Of a DNA stretch of 64,000 nucleotides, positions 58,176 through 64,000 are shown piece after piece (the stretch's first letter is position 1; each line of letters starts with the position of its first letter). This stretch comes from Terebella lapidaria (taxonomy: Eukaryota > Annelida > Polychaeta > Terebellida > Terebellidae), in NCBI GenBank assembly GCA_949152475.1, contig OX424559.1:19933809-19997808 (forward strand), given 5' to 3'. A program made the translations under genes and the position numbers. Under the pieces are notes generated by a model, which saw nothing but the letters and a program-made list of their open reading frames with translations, searched no databases and was not told the DNA's origin.

Positions 58176-58766
58176 GTGGGTGGTTGTAGTGTGTCCGTTT
58201 TAAACTTGAACTTAATGTAGTCCGCTACAAACAGTGAGGTAACGAAGAGTAAAAATTTGGAAGTCATTTCTTGAATATTATCTCTTCAAAATGACATATT
58301 TTATAGAGTAAATGATCAGCATCCTAATACTGAAAAGAAAATAGGGGGTCACCGTGCTCGTTTCTTCTACATATTCGATCAAAATCACACACATTTAGCT
58401 AAAATGACATAAATTATGGCATTTTTGCACATTTTTTCGTCCATATTCACATCTTGCATCGTGTTTTCCATGCGAACGGATACGGTGACCCCCTATTTTC
58501 TTTTCAGTTTTAGGATGCTGAACAGTTAGTCTATAAAATAAATCATTTTGAAGCTCTAGAATATATTGATACAGTTGTTTATAATAATAAATGCTTCGAC
58601 CCCCTCCCCTCACTGTTTGGAGCGGACTACCTTAAGATGACTGCTGTTCTCATTATTGCCGTGAACTACATTGAGTTAGGCGAACTAATTGATGAATGTA
58701 TAGAAATGAAAATTTTTTTTTTATTATTAATACAACCCTTCAATGTTTCACATCTTGTGATGACAG

Positions 58767-58914
58767 TCATGCTGATAACAGCTCCTATGACCACGAACAT
58801 CACAGTTAATATTGAAGGTACAGCTCCAAAGCCCCAAAGCATCAATATTGATAATTATGTGGACAAAATGATCCGTCATACATTGCAATGTGAGCGCAGT
58901 TACTGGTGCAGAAG
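58767..58914 (+). CDS. Gene 2, ectodomain exon with CERS...C motif
   Basis: Acceptor GTGATGACAG, donor AG|GTGAGC, phases 1 and 2, length 148 as in gene 1. It encodes TTNITVNIEGTAPKPQSINI and CERSYWCRR. Cysteines are conserved with gene 1. Confidence 0.75.
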
Positions 58915-59190
58915 GTGAGCGAAAATTATCAAAAAAGTTTACTAATTGTAATAAACCAGCAATCATTGACGCAAAATTGGATTTGGAATTAATACTTGAG
59001 ATACGTTCATTATGCTAATTGGAACCCTTCTCTTGTCTAACCACGCCAAATTAGCATCCAAAGTTTAAAAACTAAATGACATAAAAACGAACAGGGAATG
59101 TAATTCTAAAAGCGTGCCATGTCATGTTTTGTCCGTAGTAAATGTTGTATAAGATTATGAATCAATATTAATTCGTATTTCGATTGCCAG

Positions 59191-59300
59191 GCTTGTCCAG
59201 TTTGACATCAATCCATCTCAGTCAGCTGAGCTCGTAATCACAACCAGCTTCATCGTGCAGAATCTGCCACCGATCATCATCTTCCAAGATGTCAAGATGA
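59191..59300 (+). CDS. Gene 2, ectodomain exon with VQNLPPIII motif
   Basis: Acceptor GATTGCCAG and donor ATGA|GTATGT, phases 2 and 1. It encodes LVQFDINPSQSAELVITTSF and VQNLPPIIIF. The C-terminal part is shorter than the gene 1 exon by nine codons. Confidence 0.75.
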
Positions 59301-59407
59301 GTATGTCCATAATTAATCATTTTCTAAATGCCCGGAGATGATTTGAAAGAATGCAGTCGTATGTCACATAACATATCAATGAAATAAACTGATAAATATT
59401 TGCACAG

Positions 59408-59595
59408 TTTCGTCAGAGACACTTACAACTGATATCAACACTGTATCAACATTAGTGAATGAGGAGTTTTACAACATGGTGGGTACCATGGAGATCGTAC
59501 TGACTGTTGGATTGGCTCTCACAATAAGCGTGATTGCTTTAGCAGTTACTGTTCTGTGTGTTAAAAGGAAAAGAAGGCTAAACCCGGGGATTCAG
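59408..59595 (+). CDS. Gene 2, transmembrane exon
   Basis: It follows TTTGCACAG and ends CAG|GTATGT in phase 0. It encodes a Thr-rich stalk, a hydrophobic helix (VLTVGLALTISVIALAVTVL) and basic KRKRR. It matches gene 1 exon 25794-25984 in layout. Confidence 0.75.
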
Positions 59596-60029
59596 GTATG
59601 TACTTCACATCTTCATGGTAGTCATGTGATACCAGTTTTTCAACAAAAAAGTAGTACATGCACTCGAAAAGAGAATTGACAGAGGATGGAGTTCCTTCAG
59701 TATTATCAGCTGATTCCAGACAAAATTCATCTGATGTTTACTCATGAGCAATCCTCATGCAGCTTTTGCCATTGCCACTTTTGCCAAATTTTTTCTCTCC
59801 AAAACATGAACACTGGCCAGATTTAACAACGGAAACTCGATCTAAATTGTCTGTAAACCCATGGCAATCACATTTATATTGACCAATGTTTGTATTGTCA
59901 AATCCTTCAAATTGCAAGAATCTGCTTAGCGAGTCAGACGCATACATACCAATGTATTGACAAGTCATACCATTAACCATATTTATTTACATGTATATAA
60001 CAATGAGTTGATTTATTTCATTTCTTCAG

Positions 60030-60790
60030 CTTTTGATAGAGTAGAAATGGCTGAGTACGGAGGCATGTATGAGAACCCACTGAGTGGCATCACTGCACCG
60101 GACCTCAAGAAATACGCAGTCCAGGATGGTCTTCCGGTGGCTGAATACATGTTCGAGTTCAGCTATGATGATATCACTTCCTCGGCGAGGACAAGGAACG
60201 AGTATGTGGCTTGTCTCACAGCTTTGATGAACACCAGCGGCGGAGTGATTAAATTACAAGTGATAGAGGCATTGACAGGAACACACTGACTTCCATCCCG
60301 TCACCAATTATACCACAACAGCAGTTCAAACATGTGAAAGTAATTCACATGGAGCCTAATCTCTTCTACATCCTGTGACGTTTTCCTATGCAACATACAC
60401 AGCTCGAAATAGCTCAGTGGAACCTGTAATGACATACCATGACATGAAACGAATATTAAACAATGCAAAAGGATATAACTCGGACGATGAGACTGACACT
60501 CAGTCCAGTATTCCGGAAAACATTTGCATGACATCTGATGGATCGATCCCTCGAAGATTTCTTGCTATGCTGATAGCGTTAGTTAACACACCAAGGGGCG
60601 GATATATCACGCTAAAAGGGAGAATTGGAAGTATACCAAACATGCAGGATCTGATCAAATGTATTGAGGACAGCATAGAGACTGGCTGTGGTGGGTCAAT
60701 CAGGGAAAGGATATTGGGTTCCACCAGAGTTTTATGGCAATACAATAAACAGTGGACAGTGCTTAAAAATCGAGAAAATATTGCTGGTAA
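60030..60790 (+). pseudogene. Gene 2, decayed Schlafen-like exon
   Basis: It starts after TTTCTTCAG and shows a juxtamembrane segment with YGGMYENPLSGIT, then the conserved VAEYMFEFSYDDITSSARTR and NTSGGVI. Compared with gene 1 it is one base short near its start (77 versus 78 bases to the shared GACCTC), which breaks the phase with the transmembrane exon. It loses another base at about 60255, stopping at 60289, and has a further deletion near 60385. The reopened frame (60375-60821) carries the second lobe (NTPRGGYITLKGRIG) before running into a repeat at 60794. No helicase-like part remains. Confidence 0.75.
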
Positions 60791-60793
60791 TGT

Positions 60794-60840
60794 CAGGGGC
60801 GGATCCAGGATTTTTCAATAGGGGGGGGGGGGGGGGGTGC
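60794..60840 (+). mobile_element. hAT-like terminus and G tract interrupting gene 2
   Basis: CAGGGGCGGATCCAGGATTT is the same kind of end as the MITE at 51375. It is followed by ATAG and a run of about 18 G. The other end is not found, so the element's extent is unknown. 60841-62078 contains another long G run at 61322 and no gene. Confidence 0.55.
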
Positions 60841-62087
60841 TTTTCTTAGATGTACTAATCCCGACTGCACATGTCGTACTTTAGTCACACTTTAAGAAAA
60901 GTTCAACTCAAGTCACACTTTGCTATTGCACACCTCTCACTTTATGTCGAAGTGACACTTTAAAAGCCCTCAAAGTTAATGAAATGTTAGTGATGCATGA
61001 GCCTCCCTAAAGCCGCACTTAGCGCAGTATGTCATGTATAATGTACGTATTTTTGAAGTTATTTGTACAACTATAGCATTGGGGGTTCTCAGATGTATAT
61101 AATAATAATAGATATATGTATGACGATATAGATAAAACCGATATTTCAGATTTTTTTTTTCAATTTTGCCATTCTTGTATAATGATTACAGATTGCAAAA
61201 TCGTAGGACAAACTATGAAGATGTCGAAGACAGCATGGGGATTGCTATCTTCAAGCACGGATCTCTCACTAATGATGACAAATGAAACAAAAACTACATT
61301 CTCGTGATATGTATGTTGCGTGGGCGGGGGGGGGGGGGGGGGGAATGCACCGAATATTGAGTTATATATTATTCCAAATCCATAGGATTAACTTCAAAAC
61401 GCGTGGTCATGGGCTGTACATTTGTACAGAATAATTGTGATGACAACAATCTATATCTTGTTTTATATTTCCACATCTAACGTGATATTATTTCGCAAGA
61501 CGTACCAATATACAAAGATGGGCGCAGGACACATCCAATTAAAACATATTGTATCTGTGACATCTGTTATGATTTAACAGTTATTATGAATAATAATAAA
61601 TAATTTCATATATCCACTCGCTTGAGGTGACCATAAGTTGACACAAACTTCGTGATATCTATAAAACGGATATTATATAATTCTATGAACATTCCATGGA
61701 ATCAGATAATATTATGGGAATTGATGCCATGGGGTTACGTTCTGAATTTACTTGGGTTTTAATCCATGCCATTTTTTCCCGTGTGATGCTCTCATCAATA
61801 TTTCTTGCTTTTAGTAGCATGTTCATAGATCTAGCTATGAATTATCGATAGCAGATTTCCTTGTTCATATGTTGTAGAAGTTGAAAATGCAAGTCCTTGT
61901 GACATGAGTATTGTGTTCTGCAGTTCGCGAATGCTCAAGCAATTCCTCGTTAGATACACTCCGCTGCACACTAACCAAAGTGAGGACCTAAGTTGAACAT
62001 GTGCAATCCAAGCTACGTATAGGATAATGCCCTAGGCTGAGTATTTCTCACGAATAGAGACCGAGGCCGCCTGTTGAACCCACAAAT

Positions 62088-62305
62088 GTTAAAACGCCCA
62101 CAAATGTGAAAACAAATTTTGTAAATCACCCACAAATGTAAAAAAAATCAACCACAAATGTGAAAACGTTTTTTGTCAACTACCCACAAATGTGAAAATC
62201 TTCACCCACAAATGTGAAAAAAACTTCACCCACAAATGTGAAAAAAAAAATCAACCACAAATGTGAAAACGATTTTTGTCAATTGCCCACAAATGTGAAA
62301 ATCTT
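62088..62305 (+). repeat. Minisatellite of CCACAAATGTGAAAA units
   Basis: About nine imperfect 14-35 base units each holding CCCACAAATGTGAAAA, where CACAAATGTG is itself a near-palindrome. The open frame at 62214-62432 partly crosses it and is not a gene. Confidence 0.85.
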
Positions 62306-62339
62306 ACACAACATTAGCTTCAACATGAGGAATGTTTTT

Positions 62340-63410
62340 AGGTTACCGACCTTTGTTCTGAAAACCTATTACACAATTAATACTTTACCCTATTATCATC
62401 ATTTTTCCATAAAAACCTTCATATCTCAGTAAATATTGATCGTAGAGCAAAAAGGACATTATTTTCGAACCCATAGGGCTAATTGGCAATATACTAGGCG
62501 TGGTTTGGTATCAAATTACACCTGTGATGTCAAATTACACCAAACCGGAAGTAGAAATATTTTTCAAGGAAATGGGCTCAGGATGCCCAAGGATCAGTTA
62601 TTAGGCCGTTTTGGTGTGTTTGAAGGCCAAAAATTTACACTTTCCCCTATTATCACCCACTTTTCCATAAAAACCTTCATATCTCAGTAAAGATTGATCG
62701 TAGAGCAAAAAGGACATTATTTTCGAACCCATAGGGCTAATTGGCAATATACTAGGCGTGGTTTGGTATCAAATTACACCTGTGATGTCAAATTACACCA
62801 AACCGGAAGTAGAAATATTTTTCAAGGAAATGGGCTCAGGATGCCCAAGGATCAGTTATTAGGCCGTTTTGGTGTGTTTGAAGGCCAAAAATTTACACTT
62901 TCCCCTATTATCACCCACTTTTCCATAAAAACCTCCATATCTCTGTAAATATTGATCGTAGAGCAAAAAGGACATTATTTTCGAACCCGTAGGGCTAATT
63001 GGCATTATACTAGGTGTGGTTTGGTATCAGATTACACCTGTGGTGTCAAATGACACCAAACCGGAAGTAGAATTATTTTTCAAGGAAATGGGCTCAGGAT
63101 GCCCAAGGATCAACAAAACCGGACGAACAACACGCCCAAGCGTTGTGGTTCCGGGGACCCCTCCCATGGTTCTCGGGCCTCACGTAACGGCAACATTACT
63201 ATTATTATTCATTATATGATGTGTGATATGTGATGTGATGTTTGTCTACTAACCATGCTATGACGGTACTAACCTGGTTGCTACTTAACGAAGTCCCATT
63301 CGTTACAAAAATTTAAAGATAAAATTGTTTACGGACGACGGACGACGGATGGATGGACGACGGACGCAACGCGATGCCAATAGGTTATCGGACCAAAGGT
63401 CCGGTAGCCC
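62340..63410. mobile_element. Possible decayed family 1-like element with opposed ends
   Basis: AGGTTACCGACCTTTGTTCT at 62340 resembles a family 1 left end. In reverse, 63386-63410 (GGTTATCGGACCAAAGGTCC, then GGTAGCC) preceded by GGACGACGGACG runs is a second left end on the minus strand. They may be two separate truncated insertions rather than one element. Confidence 0.4.
62392..63119 (+). repeat. 258-bp tandem triplication
   Basis: Units start at about 62392, 62650 and 62908 with AAAAACCTTCATATCTCAG-type sequence and include GGTTTGGTATCAAATTACAC. The first two encode the same 84-residue open frame (62436-62690, 62694-62948); the third is slightly diverged and truncated. The frame begins with TTG and has no conserved domain, so I treat it as a repeat. 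Confidence 0.9.
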
Positions 63411-63620
63411 AAAAAATCTTTCAGAAAAGTGCTTCCCTGTATTCTTAGGCATTTTAGCGCAAATTTCGAAAAGATTCGACCGTAAATTCGAGATAAAAAT
63501 AAAAATGTAAGACGTATGACGGACGGCGACGGATGAAGGACGCATTTCCATGCAATGGGTTATCAGAACAAGGTTCCGTAAAAAGACATAACAATAAAAG
63601 ACATTCCTCATGTGGAACCT

Positions 63621-63932
63621 AATTCGTCGTTTTAAAGGATAAAACTAGTATTACTTACTATACTTACCTCCATAATACTACACGGGTAACTCCTAACAGC
63701 CTACTTAAATTAGGCTCCCCCATAGAGAAACCTCTCATATGGGGAAGAATAAAGAATGACCCCTCCCTTGCTGCCACCAGGGGCAGCACCGTAGCCACTT
63801 CCTCCATTCCCAATTCCTTGTCTCAGGGACGAGTACAAAGGAAACGGGGTAGGTTGGGTGGGCACTTTCGTAGTATTATGGAGGTAAGTGTAGTAAATAA
63901 TACTAGTTTTAACCTTTAAAACGACGAATTAT
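63621..63932. mobile_element. MITE-like element with about 60-bp terminal inverted repeats
   Basis: The left arm AATTCGTCGTTTTAAAGGAT ... TTACCTCCATAATACTAC (63621-63681) is the inverted, slightly diverged counterpart of GTAGTATTATGGAGGTAAGT ... TTTAAAACGACGAATT (63872-63932). About 190 bp lie between. Another arm begins at 63947, so a second copy runs off the window. The inner motif also appears at 29551-29605. Confidence 0.75.
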
Positions 63933-64000
63933 TGTCCTATACATTACCTCCATAATACTACACGGGTAAAATTCAGAATAGACATTGGAGGTGGGATTTG

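Noticed and set aside
62436-62948. Two identical 84-residue protein genes
   Set aside because: They arise from a 258-bp tandem repeat, start with TTG, and have no promoter, splice or domain evidence.

Overview
The window is eukaryotic, intron-rich and packed with transposable elements. It has split genes with GT-AG introns, tRNA-derived SINE heads, Ty3/Gypsy retroelements, a hAT-type MITE and Helentron-like elements carrying minisatellites. It most resembles a marine invertebrate animal (invertebrate deuterostome or lophotrochozoan). I cannot name the species, and there are no prokaryotic signals.

Host genes. Two tandem paralogues lie on the + strand. Gene 1 (exons from 6708 to 30059; its first exon is not in the window or not recognised) joins in phase into a single-pass membrane protein. 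Its parts, in order, are a small cysteine-containing ectodomain, one transmembrane helix, a long Schlafen-like core plus superfamily-1 helicase-like module encoded in one 2.85 kb exon, and a short C-terminal tail with tyrosine motifs including an ITSM-like TNYDNV. Gene 2 (53575 to about 60790) has the same exon order and includes a signal-peptide exon. Its Schlafen exon carries small deletions and is cut off by a repeat at 60794, so it looks like a decaying copy. A membrane-anchored Schlafen with an SH2-type docking tail is the most interesting candidate system here.

Layout. 1-6371: heavily decayed Ty3/Gypsy element with a probable 3' LTR. 6708-7583: ectodomain exons of gene 1. 7584-25793: 18.2 kb intron swollen by nested Helentron-like elements and a 134-bp satellite. 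25794-30059: transmembrane, Schlafen and tail exons. 30630-32088: one clean Helentron-like copy. 32089-34680: non-coding DNA with a GC-rich repeated segment. 34730-50973: a second, younger but inactivated Ty3/Gypsy element with a duplicated 5' end, gag, protease, RT, RNase H, integrase, an extra 3' ORF region and a 3' LTR. It is interrupted at 46578-49968 by a Helentron-like element that itself contains another element in reverse. 51375-51546: hAT MITE. 51733-53158: second Helentron-like family. 53575-60790: gene 2. 60794-64000: repeats (G tracts, a short minisatellite, a 258-bp triplication, a long inverted repeat).

How the parts relate. The two receptor-Schlafen genes are products of tandem duplication. 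The mobile elements are nested in one another and account for most of the window. The 134-bp satellite carried by the first Helentron-like family contains, in almost every unit, half-sites matching nuclear-receptor response elements, and most of these units sit in the big intron of gene 1. All exon assignments were read by eye from splice signals, phase and paralogue comparison. No database search was possible.
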